This document shows, piece by piece, positions 22,414-31,646 of a stretch of DNA of 35,970 nucleotides; positions within the stretch are counted from its first letter, which is position 1; each line of letters begins with the position of its first letter. The notes under the pieces are model-generated. The model saw only the letters and a list, made by a program, of their open reading frames with translations, searched no databases and was not told where the DNA came from. The translations under genes and the position numbers were made by a program. The stretch is from NCBI GenBank assembly GCA_018830415.1, contig JAHJSJ010000339.1, forward strand, positions 1-35,970, read 5' to 3'. This stretch comes from Alphaproteobacteria bacterium (GTDB lineage Bacteria; Pseudomonadota; Alphaproteobacteria; Sphingomonadales; Sphingomonadaceae).

Positions 22414-25400
22414 TTACTCCGCAGCCAGCAGTGCGGCTTCGCCCAGATCCACGCTCACAAGCCGTGAAATGCCGCGTTCCGCCATTGTCACGCCGAACAA
22501 CCGGTGCATCCGGCTCATCGTCACCGCGTTGTGGGTGACGATCAGATAGCGCGTGGTGGTGGTGTGCACCATCGAATCGAGCAGATCGCAAAACCGTTCG
22601 ACATTGGCATCGTCGAGCGGCGCGTCGACCTCATCCAGCACACAGATCGGCGCGGGGTTGGTAAGGAACAGCGCAAAGATCAGCGCGGTGGCGGTCAGCG
22701 CCTGTTCGCCGCCCGACAATAGCGAGAGCGATTGCAACCGCTTGCCCGGCGGCTGGGCGTAGATTTCCAGCCCGGCCTCCAATGGATCATCACTGTCGAT
22801 CAGGGCCAGATGCGCCTGCCCGCCTTCGAACAGCCGGGTGAACAGCACGCGGAAATGCCCGTCCACTTCCTCGAACGCGGCGCGCAATCGTTCGCGCCCT
22901 TCGCGGTTGAGGCTGCCGATTGATCCGCGCAGCCGGGCGATGGCTTCGACCAATTCGGCCTGTTCGTGCGCGCTGTTGCCGTGCTCGGCTTCGATCCGTG
23001 CGAGTTCATCTGCGGCCACAAGGTTCACCGGCCCGATCCGTTCGCGCGCGGCGGTGAGGCGTTCCAATTCGGTCGATTCGTCGGCGGCTGGGGCAAGGTT
23101 GGACTCATCAAATCCGAACTTTTCACACAGCAACGGCGGCGGGCACTGGAAGCGCTCTCCCGAAATGCGCGCCATTTCGGCGCGGCGCAGTTCCTCGTTC
23201 TCGGCGCGCGCGGCCAAGCTGGCGCGGGCCTCGCGTGCCTGCGCCAGCGTTTCGGTGCACGCGGAAAGCGCGGCATCGGCGGTGCGCTGTTGCGCCTCGG
23301 CTGTGCGCATGGCTGCTTCTGCGGCGGCGAGGTCTGCGGTAAGGCGGGTGCGGGCCTCCTCGCCCGCCTCGATTTCGGCGATCAGCGCGGCGGGTTTGGC
23401 CGCGTGGACGGCGCGATCTTCGGCGATTTCCGCCAGCCGACGGCCCGTTTCGGCCATGCGGCGCTCGGCATCGCTGGATCGCGCCTGCCAACCGGCATGA
23501 TCGGCCTGCTGCGCCGCCAGCCGTTCGCGCGCCACCGCCAGCGCCTGATCCTGCGCGGCGAGGTCTGCCAGCGCGGCCTGCACGGCGGTGCGAGCAGCTT
23601 CGTTGCGCGCCTGCGCGGCATCCAGCGAGGCGCGTTCGGCATCGCGCGCGGGCAGGCGTTCGCGCTGCGCCCGTGCGGCGGTAACTTCAGCGGCGGCAGC
23701 GGCGATTTGCGCCTCGATCTCGCCCGCGCTGGCGGCCAGTTCCGCCAGCCGCGCGGCGATCCGTTCCTTGGCGGCCTCAGCCTGATCGAGCCGCCGCAAT
23801 GCCTGCCGCTCTGCCTCGATTGCGCCCGCGATACCGCGTTCCTGCGCCACCAGCGCCGCCTGCAACGCGCCGAGTTCTTCGCGCACAGCCTTGTCCTCGG
23901 CCTCAGCGGCGACAGCAGCAGCGCGCAAAGGCGGCAGCGCGGCTTCGAGCTCGGCAAAGCGGTTGGCGGCTTCCAGCTGCGCCGCCTCAGCCGCGCCTTC
24001 GCCGCGCGCGATAAACCCGTCCCAACGGCGCAGGTGCCCGGCGCGGGTGACGAGCCATTCGCCGGGGGCGAGCGTGCGGCCATCATCGGCGTCCGCGCAA
24101 TGCACCAGCGCAAGCCGCGCGGCGAGTTCAGGCGGGCAGTTGGACAGCCGTGCCAGCAGGCTGTCCGCCACCGGCGCGGGCGCATCGGCGCCCGTCCAGA
24201 ACCGCCCATCCTGCGGGGTGGAGGGCGCGCCCAGCGGCGATTTGCCATCGCGCCCCAACACCGCGGCGAGCGCGCGTTCATAGCCCGGCGCAACGCTCAC
24301 CCGGTCAAGCGCGGTTGCCAGCCCCTGCCGCCCGGCCTCACGCTTGGCCCGCGCGTCGCGATCGCGGGCCAGCGCGGTGTGTTCACGCTCAACCCCGGCG
24401 AGTTCGGCGCGCGCGGCGGCGAGCGCACTTGCCGCATTATCGCGCGCTGTCTGCAATGCGGCCTTGCGCACCTGATCGGCGGTAAGCCTGTCGCGCAAGC
24501 CTGCGAGTTCCTCCGCCGCATCATCCGCTGCCTTGCGCGCGGCGACCACATCGGCGTCGGCATCCCCGCTCGCCGCCAGATCAGCGCGGGCGCGGGCAAT
24601 CCGTGCGGCCTCTGCCTCGATCCGGGCGAGCCGCGCCTCGGCCTGTTCGACCGCCGCTTCCGCGACCCGCCATTCGGCCTCGACCCCGGCATGATCGGCG
24701 GTGGCTTTCGCCAGTGCGAGTTCGGCGGTGCGGTGGGCGCGTTCGCGATCCTCGGCCCTTTCGGCCAGCGCCGGGCGGGCGGTTTCGGCGGTGGTGACAG
24801 CGGCACGGCTGGCGGCAACGTCCTGCGTCAACCGCGCCAATGCCTCAACCGCAGCCGAGGTCAGCCGGTCGGCATCCTCGCGGTCTTCCTCCAGCCGCTT
24901 TTGCTGGCGACCCAGATCGGTGAGCCGGGTTTCGGCGGCCTCCAGCTTTTCAGCCAGCGCCGCCATGCGGTGTCCGTGCGCGCTAGCATCATCGCGGCGG
25001 TCGGCGAGTTCTTCGCGCGCGTCGGCCAGCTGCTGCGCCGCGCCTGCCTGTTCGGATTGCGCCGCCGTGACTGCGGCTTGCGCGGCGGCGACCTGTTGTT
25101 CGGCCGCCACCGCCGCCGCGCGCGCTTCTTTCGCCGCAGCGGCGGCTTCGCGCCAGCGGGCGAATAGCAGGCGGGCTTCTGCGGCCTGTATTTTGTGGGT
25201 GAGTTCGGTGTAGCGTTCGGCCTGCTTGGCCTGCCGCCGCAGCGAGGAAATTTGCGCGTCGAGCCCCGCCATCAGGTCTTCGAGCCGCGCAAGGTTTGTC
25301 TCTGCCGCGCGCAGCTTGCCTTCGGCATCCTTGCGGCGCACGTGCAGGCCCGCGATCCCGGCGGCTTCTTCGAGCATCGCGCGGCGTTCGGCGGGCTTGG

Positions 25401-25836
25401 CGGCAATCACCTGCGCGATCTTGCCCTGACTGACGAGGGCGGGGGAATGTGCCCCGGTGGCGGCATCGGCAAAGGTCAGCGCGACATCTTTGGCGCGAAC
25501 GTCGCGCCCGTTGACGCGGTAGGCGCTGCCTGCCCCGCGCTCGATCCGGCGGGTGACGACCAGTTCCTCGCCGCGATCATCGCTGGCGTGCAGCACCACT
25601 TCGGCAAAATCGCGCGGCGGGCGGGTGGTGGTGCCCGCGAAGATCACGTCCTCCATCCCGCCCGATCGCATCGACTTGGCCGAGGTTTCCCCCATCACCC
25701 AGCGGATGGCTTCCAACAGGTTGGATTTTCCGCAGCCATTGGGGCCGACCACCCCGGTTAGCCCCGGTTCGATCCGCAATTCGGCAGGCTCAACGAAGCT
25801 CTTGAAACCGCTGAGCTTGAGCCGGTGGATCTGCAT
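22414..25836 (-). CDS. smc: Chromosome segregation protein SMC
   Basis: Condensin ATPase that organises and separates sister chromosomes, normally loaded by ParB at parS. The 1140-residue protein has an N-terminal head with Walker A (GPNGCGKSNL, residues 31-40), a very Ala-, Glu- and Arg-rich coiled coil and a hinge (about 510-630, PGYERALAAVLG). After a second coiled coil, the C-terminal head has signature LSGGEQALTATAL (about 1037-1050) and Walker B ICVLDEVDAPLDD (about 1060). The first gene downstream of its own upstream neighbours is a DsbA-like gene 29 nt away on the same strand. A parS site lies about 18 kb to the left in this window. Confidence 0.97.
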   Translation of the reverse strand: MQIHRLKLSGFKSFVEPAELRIEPGLTGVVGPNGCGKSNLLEAIRWVMGETSAKSMRSGGMEDVIFAGTTTRPPRDFAEVVLHASDDRGEELVVTRRIERGAGSAYRVNGRDVRAKDVALTFADAATGAHSPALVSQGKIAQVIAAKPAERRAMLEEAAGIAGLHVRRKDAEGKLRAAETNLARLEDLMAGLDAQISSLRRQAKQAERYTELTHKIQAAEARLLFARWREAAAAAKEARAAAVAAEQQVAAAQAAVTAAQSEQAGAAQQLADAREELADRRDDASAHGHRMAALAEKLEAAETRLTDLGRQQKRLEEDREDADRLTSAAVEALARLTQDVAASRAAVTTAETARPALAERAEDRERAHRTAELALAKATADHAGVEAEWRVAEAAVEQAEARLARIEAEAARIARARADLAASGDADADVVAARKAADDAAEELAGLRDRLTADQVRKAALQTARDNAASALAAARAELAGVEREHTALARDRDARAKREAGRQGLATALDRVSVAPGYERALAAVLGRDGKSPLGAPSTPQDGRFWTGADAPAPVADSLLARLSNCPPELAARLALVHCADADDGRTLAPGEWLVTRAGHLRRWDGFIARGEGAAEAAQLEAANRFAELEAALPPLRAAAVAAEAEDKAVREELGALQAALVAQERGIAGAIEAERQALRRLDQAEAAKERIAARLAELAASAGEIEAQIAAAAAEVTAARAQRERLPARDAERASLDAAQARNEAARTAVQAALADLAAQDQALAVARERLAAQQADHAGWQARSSDAERRMAETGRRLAEIAEDRAVHAAKPAALIAEIEAGEEARTRLTADLAAAEAAMRTAEAQQRTADAALSACTETLAQAREARASLAARAENEELRRAEMARISGERFQCPPPLLCEKFGFDESNLAPAADESTELERLTAARERIGPVNLVAADELARIEAEHGNSAHEQAELVEAIARLRGSIGSLNREGRERLRAAFEEVDGHFRVLFTRLFEGGQAHLALIDSDDPLEAGLEIYAQPPGKRLQSLSLLSGGEQALTATALIFALFLTNPAPICVLDEVDAPLDDANVERFCDLLDSMVHTTTTRYLIVTHNAVTMSRMHRLFGVTMAERGISRLVSVDLGEAALLAAE

Positions 25837-25865
25837 CAGGCTGACGTGCCGCCCCGCCTATGGCT

Positions 25866-26612
25866 TCAGCGCGCGCCGGCGCGTTGAAGCAGCGGTTCAA
25901 GCTGGTCCCAGGTGTTCACTTCCAGCTTGTTGTCATTGAGCAGGAAGGTCGGGGTGCCGGTAATCTGGAACTCTTTCGATTGCGCTTCGGTGTTTTTGAC
26001 CAGCGCTTCGATCTTGGGCCCATCAGACAGGCATGTGCGGGCCTGGTCGGCGCTGAGGCCGCGCGCGGCGAAGAATTCGGTCAACCCGGTGACTTCGGCG
26101 ATCCGGGCAAACCGCTGATCGACCGGCAATTGCGCGGTGGCCTGCACTGCGGCTGGATTAGCTTGCAGGCCGGTAAATACCTGATCGAGGTTCTGCCAGA
26201 CCTGATCAGACAGGGGCTGCATCTGCTCTTTTGCGCCGCACTGCGCCATCGCGGCAATCACGACGTCATAGGGGTTGAGAAACACCTCGCGCAGTTCAAA
26301 GCTGACTACGCCGGTGGGAATATACTTGTCTTTGAGCACCGGCTTTCCGGTGATGGCAAACGTCGCGCAATGGCCGCAGGTGTGCGATGCGAATTCGACC
26401 AGTTTCAGCGGTGCATCAGGGTTGCCGACCAGATAGCCGCCTTCGGGCGTTACCGTGACCATATCGCCCCATTTGGTGCCAGCAGGCGCGGCAATCGCGG
26501 GCAGCGGCTCACCCGACGTTGCGCCGTCCACAGCATCGGTTTCACCGCAAGCGGCCAGCGCAAGCGGGGCGAGGGCAAGCAGGGGAAGCGAGAGTAGGCG
26601 GGAAAGTTTCAT
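25866..26612 (-). CDS. DsbA family thioredoxin-fold lipoprotein
   Basis: A 248-residue exported thiol oxidoreductase. The leader ends in a lipobox LAAC with cysteine 22, so it is probably a lipoprotein. The active site is HTCGHC in KLVEFASHTCGHCATF, as in DsbA-like proteins, and a cis-proline follows in TGTPTFLLND. It may form or shuffle disulfides in the envelope. The start at 26612 has AAGGA upstream. It is followed by smc; a second DsbA-like gene lies just upstream on the same strand. Confidence 0.9.
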   Translation of the reverse strand: MKLSRLLSLPLLALAPLALAACGETDAVDGATSGEPLPAIAAPAGTKWGDMVTVTPEGGYLVGNPDAPLKLVEFASHTCGHCATFAITGKPVLKDKYIPTGVVSFELREVFLNPYDVVIAAMAQCGAKEQMQPLSDQVWQNLDQVFTGLQANPAAVQATAQLPVDQRFARIAEVTGLTEFFAARGLSADQARTCLSDGPKIEALVKNTEAQSKEFQITGTPTFLLNDNKLEVNTWDQLEPLLQRAGAR

Positions 26613-26666
26613 TGGCCGGGAATCCTTGAAAGTGGTTGCGGAATGAATAGCCGCGCACACGTCCTT

Positions 26667-26683
26667 GCAGCAAGGCTTGCTGC
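26667..26683. other. Short hairpin between the two DsbA-like genes
   Basis: GCAGCAAG and CTTGCTGC pair around one base (17 bp). It lies 22 nt after the stop of the upstream DsbA-like gene. No T-run follows on the minus strand, so a terminator role is doubtful. Confidence 0.35.
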
Positions 26684-26704
26684 GCGCGGTTGTGAATAAG
26701 GGGG

Positions 26705-27463
26705 TCAGCCGGGCGCGTCGGTGGTGGTTTTGGCGGGCGCGGCAAACCTGGCAGACAGCACCGGATAAAGCGCATCCCAGCTATGCACCTGATCGAGCAG
26801 CTTGCCATCCAGCGCGAAGCTGGGGGTGCCGGGAACCGCAAATTCGGCGTAATCTGCCCGGCCATTCTCGACCAGCTTTTGCGCGGCGGCATCATCCATC
26901 AGGCAGGCGTTGACCTCTCCAGCGGATTGCCCGCGCGTGGTCAGCATCTTGCCGAGGCCGAGCGCGCTGGCCGCGTTCATCCGCGCAGCCTTGTCGCCGC
27001 GCGCCCAGATTGCCTGCTGGCTTTGCGGCGCGTTGCGCGCCTTGCCCAGCCATTCATCCTGCGACAACATGAAGGCGCGGTGGCGATCCTTGAACCCCGC
27101 CGGATCGCCGCACGCGGCCAGCAGCGATACGGTAAGGTCAATCGCGTTGCGGATCACCGGGCGCACTTCCAGCGCCATTTTTCCGGGCATCAGCAGCGCC
27201 AGTTCCAGCGCCGGTTCGCCTTGCGCGGTGAACTGCGCGCAATGTCCGCAGGTATAGCTGACGAATTCGATCATCTGCGCATCCGCCTTGGGATTGCCGA
27301 TCAGGTGCCCGCGCGGTGTGCGGGTGATGGTGGTCTGCCAATTGCCGGGGTTGTCCTGCGGCACAAACGCACTGTCAGGATTGGACAGGCTCTGCTGCGC
27401 GCCCGCCGGGCCGATCGCCAATGCCAGCGCGGCAGCCGCGCAAAGGAGGGGAAGTTTGATCAT
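26705..27463 (-). CDS. DsbA family thiol oxidoreductase, exported
   Basis: A 252-residue paralogue of the next gene downstream. It has a cleavable signal peptide (to about AGA-QQ) rather than a lipobox. The active site is YTCGHC in MIEFVSYTCGHCAQF, and the cis-proline is in PGTPSFALDG. The region between is helical, as in DsbA. It probably works in the periplasm on secreted proteins. The DUF721 gene lies 24 nt upstream on the same strand, so the group may be one operon reading through to smc. Confidence 0.9.
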   Translation of the reverse strand: MIKLPLLCAAAALALAIGPAGAQQSLSNPDSAFVPQDNPGNWQTTITRTPRGHLIGNPKADAQMIEFVSYTCGHCAQFTAQGEPALELALLMPGKMALEVRPVIRNAIDLTVSLLAACGDPAGFKDRHRAFMLSQDEWLGKARNAPQSQQAIWARGDKAARMNAASALGLGKMLTTRGQSAGEVNACLMDDAAAQKLVENGRADYAEFAVPGTPSFALDGKLLDQVHSWDALYPVLSARFAAPAKTTTDAPG

Positions 27464-27487
27464 CTGCGGTCGTGTTCCTGTGCGGGT

Positions 27488-28042
27488 TCAGGTTTCGTTG
27501 TTGCCAAGGCTGCGCGCGAGCGATTCGAGCACGGTGCGCAGTTCGGGATCGCCAATATCGCGCAGGCTTTCGCCCAGTTCCAGCGGGATCGGTTTGAGCG
27601 ATGGCGGCGGCTTGGCGGGCCTGCCATCGGTTGGCGGGGTGACGGCGCCTTGCCGCAGCTTGACCCGCGCCACCGCCTTGTAGCCAAAGAAGCGGTTCAC
27701 CCGTTCGATGATTTCAGGGATGACCTGCTGGATCAACGGCGCGTGGGCGGGCACCACCACCAGTTGCAGGATGCCTTCCGCCTTTTCACCGGGGGGAAAG
27801 CGGATCGCTTCGGGGCTGCAGATGCGGGCGTGCTGCGGGCCGACGATTTCAGGCCAGCGGGTGACGACCGAACTTTGCACAAATCCGAACCGGCGAAACG
27901 CGGTTCGCCCGATTTCGGGCATCAGGTCGCCAATCGCGCGCGCGCCCCTGCCGCGTGGGCGGGTATAGGGTTTTGCCTTGCCGGGTTTGCCCCCCGGCTT
28001 GCCTGAAGAGGTCTTGTCGCTTCCCATGATCGCGCCCGCCAT
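27488..28042 (-). CDS. DUF721 family protein (DciA-like)
   Basis: A 184-residue protein of the DUF721 family; some members (DciA) help load the replicative helicase. It has a basic N-terminus (KPGGKPGKAKPYTRPRGRG). The family core is FRRFGFVQSSVVTRWPEIVGPQHARICSPEAIRF, ending with LQLVVVPAHAPLIQQVIPEIIERVNRFFGYKAV. The start may be 28042 or 28027; both lie within 30 nt of the divergent mutY start. A role in replication is inferred from the family and not shown here. Confidence 0.87.
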   Translation of the reverse strand: MAGAIMGSDKTSSGKPGGKPGKAKPYTRPRGRGARAIGDLMPEIGRTAFRRFGFVQSSVVTRWPEIVGPQHARICSPEAIRFPPGEKAEGILQLVVVPAHAPLIQQVIPEIIERVNRFFGYKAVARVKLRQGAVTPPTDGRPAKPPPSLKPIPLELGESLRDIGDPELRTVLESLARSLGNNET

Positions 28043-28056
28043 GCCATAGGCGGGGC

Positions 28057-29100
28057 GTGACTGCCAGTATCTCCGACATTCTCTTGAAATGGTATGATGG
28101 CCATGCGCGCGATCTGCCGTGGCGCCTGCCGCCGGGCGCGGCGCTGCCCGACGATCCGGCGTGGCCTTACCGCGTGTGGCTGTCCGAAGTGATGCTGCAA
28201 CAGACCACCGTGGCGGCGGTAAAGCCGTATTTCGCCCGCTTTACTGCGCTGTGGCCCACCATTAACGCGCTGGCGGCGGCTCCAGAGGAGGCGGTCATGG
28301 CGGCGTGGGCGGGGCTGGGCTATTATTCGCGGGCGCGCAATCTGGTGAAATGCGCGCGGGCCGTGGCAGAGCGCGGCGGGTTCCCTGCGAGCGAGGCCGA
28401 ATTGCGCGCGCTCCCCGGTCTGGGCGATTATACCGCTGCGGCGATTGCGGCGATTGCGTTCGGACAGCGCGCCGTGGTGGTTGATGCCAATGTCGAACGG
28501 GTGGCGGCGCGGCTGTTTGCGATCAATGATCCGCTGCCCGGCGCGCGCAAGACGATCCGCGCTGCGGTGGATGCGATCACGCCGCAGATGCGCGCGGGTG
28601 ATTTTGCGCAGGGGATGATGGATCTGGGCGCGCAAATCTGCACCAGCAAAGCGCCGCGCTGCCTGCTGTGTCCCTTGCGCGACGTGTGCGCGGGCCATGC
28701 GGCGGGCGAGCCGGAACGCCTGCCGGTCAAGCCTGCGAAAAAGGCGGCGCCAGAACGGCGCGGGACAGCGTTCTGGATCACCTCGAAAGATCGCGCCGCA
28801 GTGTGGCTCGTCACCCGGCCTGCTATCGGAATGCTCGGCGGGATGCGCGCGCTGCCCGATGATGGCTGGAGCGCGCAGGGCGATGGGTCGGGTGAGGCTC
28901 CGCTATCGGGCGAGTGGCGCGCGTTGGGCGCGGTGCGGCACAGCTTTACCCACGCACATCTGACCCTGACGGTGTTGGGAATGGCGACCGCATCCGACCC
29001 GCCGGGAGAGGGGCAATGGTGGCCGCTTGATCACATTGACGAGGCGGGTCTTGCCACCTTGTTCCGCAAAGCTGCGCGGATGGCGTTAGCGGCTGATTAG
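28057..29100 (+). CDS. mutY: A/G-specific adenine glycosylase MutY
   Basis: Removes adenine mispaired with 8-oxoguanine. The 347-residue protein has the catalytic glutamate in LSEVMLQQTTV, the helix-hairpin-helix LPGLGDYTAAAIAAIAF, the aspartate in VVDANVERV and a [4Fe-4S] motif C-X6-C-X2-C-X5-C (ICTSKAPRCLLCPLRDVC). A C-terminal Nudix-like domain (HSFTHAHLTL) recognises 8-oxoguanine. The GTG start at 28057 is only 14 bp from the divergent DUF721 start. The TAG stop overlaps the convergent next gene by 4 nt. Confidence 0.96.
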   Translation: MTASISDILLKWYDGHARDLPWRLPPGAALPDDPAWPYRVWLSEVMLQQTTVAAVKPYFARFTALWPTINALAAAPEEAVMAAWAGLGYYSRARNLVKCARAVAERGGFPASEAELRALPGLGDYTAAAIAAIAFGQRAVVVDANVERVAARLFAINDPLPGARKTIRAAVDAITPQMRAGDFAQGMMDLGAQICTSKAPRCLLCPLRDVCAGHAAGEPERLPVKPAKKAAPERRGTAFWITSKDRAAVWLVTRPAIGMLGGMRALPDDGWSAQGDGSGEAPLSGEWRALGAVRHSFTHAHLTLTVLGMATASDPPGEGQWWPLDHIDEAGLATLFRKAARMALAAD

Positions 29101-29318
29101 ATAATCCCGCCGCCCAGCATCAACCGCACCGCTGCGATCAACAGCACCACCAGACAGAAATTGCGGCCACCGTCCTTGGATGACAGCGCACCGATGATGA
29201 TGCCGATCACGATCACCGGCAAGGCGATCCAGTTGGCCCAGCCCAGCAGCGGGATTTGCGCCGGGATGACGATGACGAGGCTGACAAGCCCGATGAGATA
29301 GGCAAGCACGTTGAGCAT
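29097..29318 (-). CDS. Small membrane protein
   Basis: A 73-residue protein with three hydrophobic segments (about 2-20, 24-42 and 52-66) and little else. I do not recognise a family. The ATG at 29318 gives a protein starting directly with a membrane segment; an ATG at 29333 would add MHIRH. Neither has a convincing ribosome binding site. The stop overlaps the mutY stop from the other strand by 4 nt. It is divergent from the serine hydrolase gene. Confidence 0.65.
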   Translation of the reverse strand: MLNVLAYLIGLVSLVIVIPAQIPLLGWANWIALPVIVIGIIIGALSSKDGGRNFCLVVLLIAAVRLMLGGGII

Positions 29319-29433
29319 GTGTCTTATATGCATAGGACACCTGCGATTTGCAAGTCTGAACGCGCAACCGGTGATTGACCCTTGCGGCAACCTGCCGCAG
29401 ACAAGCAGCCACACCCCTTCGGAGATTCCCCCC

Positions 29434-30756
29434 ATGGCTTACCGCGATCTCGATTTCCCCGTGCTTTCCCGCCGCGCCCTGATCCGTGGCAGCGCGCTGC
29501 TGGCGGGCGGTGCGGCCTTATCAACCCTGCCGTTCGGGCGCGCGGCGTTTGCGATGCACGATGTCGGAGAGAATTGGCCCAATGTCGCCGCGCTGGCCAA
29601 CCGCTATGTCAGCGAACGCAAACTCGCCAACCTGTTCCTGACCTTTGGTTGGGGGCAGGAAAGCAGCGCGCATACCGTGGGCGGCGGCACGCTGTCGCTG
29701 GCAAAGCCGACCCCGGTGGATCAGGATTCGCTGTTCCGGATCTATTCGATGTCAAAGCCGATTACCGGCATGGCGACGATGATCCTGATCGATCAAGGCA
29801 GGCTCGGCCTTGATCAGCCGCTTTATGAAATCCTGCCCGCGTTCCGCGATATGCAGGTGTTGATCGATCCCGAAGGATCGCTGGAAGAAACCGTGGCGGC
29901 CGAACGTCCGATCACGATCCGCCAATTGCTGACCCATACGGCGGGGCTTGGCTATCAGATCATCAGCAAGGGGCCATTGCAGGCCGCCTTCAACGAAAAT
30001 GGTCTGGTTGGCGGACGGGTCAGCCGGATACCGCTTCCGGGCTTTCCGCCGGTTACGCCTGCTCCGGGTCTGGCGGTCTGGGCAGACCGGCTGGCCGAAT
30101 TGCCGCTGATGTATCAGCCCGCGACCAAGTGGAGCTATTCCGCCAGCTTCGATCTGCTTGGCCGGGTGATCGAAGTGGTCAGCGGGATGGAGTTCGAGGC
30201 GTTTCTCAAGACGCGGATCTTCGAACCCTGCGGCATGAACAGCACCTTCATGCAGGTGCCGCAAAGCGAGGTTCACCGCCTCACCGACAATTACGGCATC
30301 GTCAACGGCACGGCCTTTCCGATCGATCCGGGTGCCAATTCGATCTTCACCGATCCGCCCGTAGTGCCTGCGGGCGGCGGCGGGCTTGTGTCGAGCCCGC
30401 GCGATTACGACCGTTTTCTGCGGATGCTGCTCGGCTACGGCCTGATCGACGGCACGCGAGTGATGAGCGAAGCAGCGGTGCGGGTTGGCACGTCCGATCT
30501 CATACCTGCGACAGTTGATACCGCTGGAACCTGGCTTGAAGGCCAGGGCCATGGTGCGGGCGGACGCAGCGTGAATGGCAGCTTTGGCTGGGGCGGAGCG
30601 GCGGGCACGCTTGCCGCAGTGGATTTCAATCTGGGCCTGCGTTCGACATTGTTCACCCAATACATGCCGAGCGATGCCTACCCGATCCGTGACGAATTCC
30701 TCGCCGCGATGGAGGCTGATCTGGCGGCCCTGCGCGACGCCAAGCAGGCAGCGTAA
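29434..30756 (+). CDS. Beta-lactamase-related serine hydrolase, Tat-exported
   Basis: A 440-residue hydrolase of the class C beta-lactamase/esterase group. A twin-arginine leader (LSRRALIRGSALLAGGAALS) ends near AFA-MH. The catalytic S105-M-S-K108 motif and Y235 (WSYSAS) are present. The third motif is GWGGAAGT, where true beta-lactamases have KTG or HxG, so an esterase or peptidase role is more likely. GGAG at 29421-29424 supports the ATG. The stop overlaps nudC by 1 nt. Confidence 0.92.
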   Translation: MAYRDLDFPVLSRRALIRGSALLAGGAALSTLPFGRAAFAMHDVGENWPNVAALANRYVSERKLANLFLTFGWGQESSAHTVGGGTLSLAKPTPVDQDSLFRIYSMSKPITGMATMILIDQGRLGLDQPLYEILPAFRDMQVLIDPEGSLEETVAAERPITIRQLLTHTAGLGYQIISKGPLQAAFNENGLVGGRVSRIPLPGFPPVTPAPGLAVWADRLAELPLMYQPATKWSYSASFDLLGRVIEVVSGMEFEAFLKTRIFEPCGMNSTFMQVPQSEVHRLTDNYGIVNGTAFPIDPGANSIFTDPPVVPAGGGGLVSSPRDYDRFLRMLLGYGLIDGTRVMSEAAVRVGTSDLIPATVDTAGTWLEGQGHGAGGRSVNGSFGWGGAAGTLAAVDFNLGLRSTLFTQYMPSDAYPIRDEFLAAMEADLAALRDAKQAA

Positions 30757-31646
30757 TGCACCACCGCGCCTCTGTTCCACCGGGGATCGCCTTCTCCGGA
30801 TCGCCGATTGATCGGGCGGATAATATTCGCAACGACCCGGCGGCGCTCGGCAATCTGATGAACTGGCGCGCGCGGGTGCTCAACCTTGATGGCCTGCTGC
30901 CTGAATTCGACGATGATGGGCGGCTGCTGTGGCATACGCTGGCCGATGTCGCGCCGGATGCCGAACTCGTGTTCCTCGGGATGATGGACGAAAGGGCGCA
31001 TTTCGCCCCCGTGCCGGAACAGGGTGCATCTGGGCCCGCCATGCCGCGCGCGTGGCAGGTGATGCAGATGCTTCAGCCAGATGATCTGGCGATCTATGGC
31101 GGGGCGCGCAGTCTGATCGATTGGCACGCGCGCCACCGTTTTTGCGCCAATTGCGGTGCGCCGACGAAGCTGGTGAAGGGCGGCTGGCAGCGGCATTGCG
31201 ATGGCTGCGGCGCGGATCACTTCCCGCGCACCGATCCGGTTACGATCATGCTGGTCGAACATGAAGACAAGCTGCTGCTGGGCCGCCAGCCGCGCTTTCC
31301 GCCCAAAATGTATTCGGCGCTCGCGGGGTTCGTCGAACCGGGGGAGACGATTGAGGAAGCCGTGGCGCGCGAAATCCATGAAGAGGCGGGCCTGCGGGTG
31401 CGCGATGTGCGCTATATCGCCAGCCAGCCCTGGCCGTTCCCCAGCCAGCTGATGATCGGCTGCACATCGGTGGCGATTGACACGGAAATCACCATCGACC
31501 GCGAAGAATTGGACGATGCCCGCTGGTTCACCCGCGCCGAATTGGAAGAAGCGCGCGCGGCGGGTGAACACGGCACCGAACTGCTCAATTTCCCGCGCCC
31601 GTTCGCGATTGCGCATCATCTGGTTTCATGGTGGCTCGACAAATGA
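30756..31646 (+). CDS. nudC: NAD(+) diphosphatase NudC
   Basis: Hydrolyses NADH and can remove NAD caps from RNA. The 296-residue protein has an N-terminal domain, a zinc ribbon (C130, C133, C148, C151) and a Nudix domain with the box GFVEPGETIEEAVAREIHEEAGL. The following SQPWPFPSQLMIG is the NudC signature. The start ATG shares one base with the hydrolase stop, and its stop overlaps the next ATG (ATGA). Confidence 0.95.
   Translation: MHHRASVPPGIAFSGSPIDRADNIRNDPAALGNLMNWRARVLNLDGLLPEFDDDGRLLWHTLADVAPDAELVFLGMMDERAHFAPVPEQGASGPAMPRAWQVMQMLQPDDLAIYGGARSLIDWHARHRFCANCGAPTKLVKGGWQRHCDGCGADHFPRTDPVTIMLVEHEDKLLLGRQPRFPPKMYSALAGFVEPGETIEEAVAREIHEEAGLRVRDVRYIASQPWPFPSQLMIGCTSVAIDTEITIDREELDDARWFTRAELEEARAAGEHGTELLNFPRPFAIAHHLVSWWLDK

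Noticed and set aside
22966..25167. A 733-codon open frame antisense to smc
   Set aside because: Long only because of codon bias in the coiled-coil region of smc; low-complexity and unlike any protein I know.
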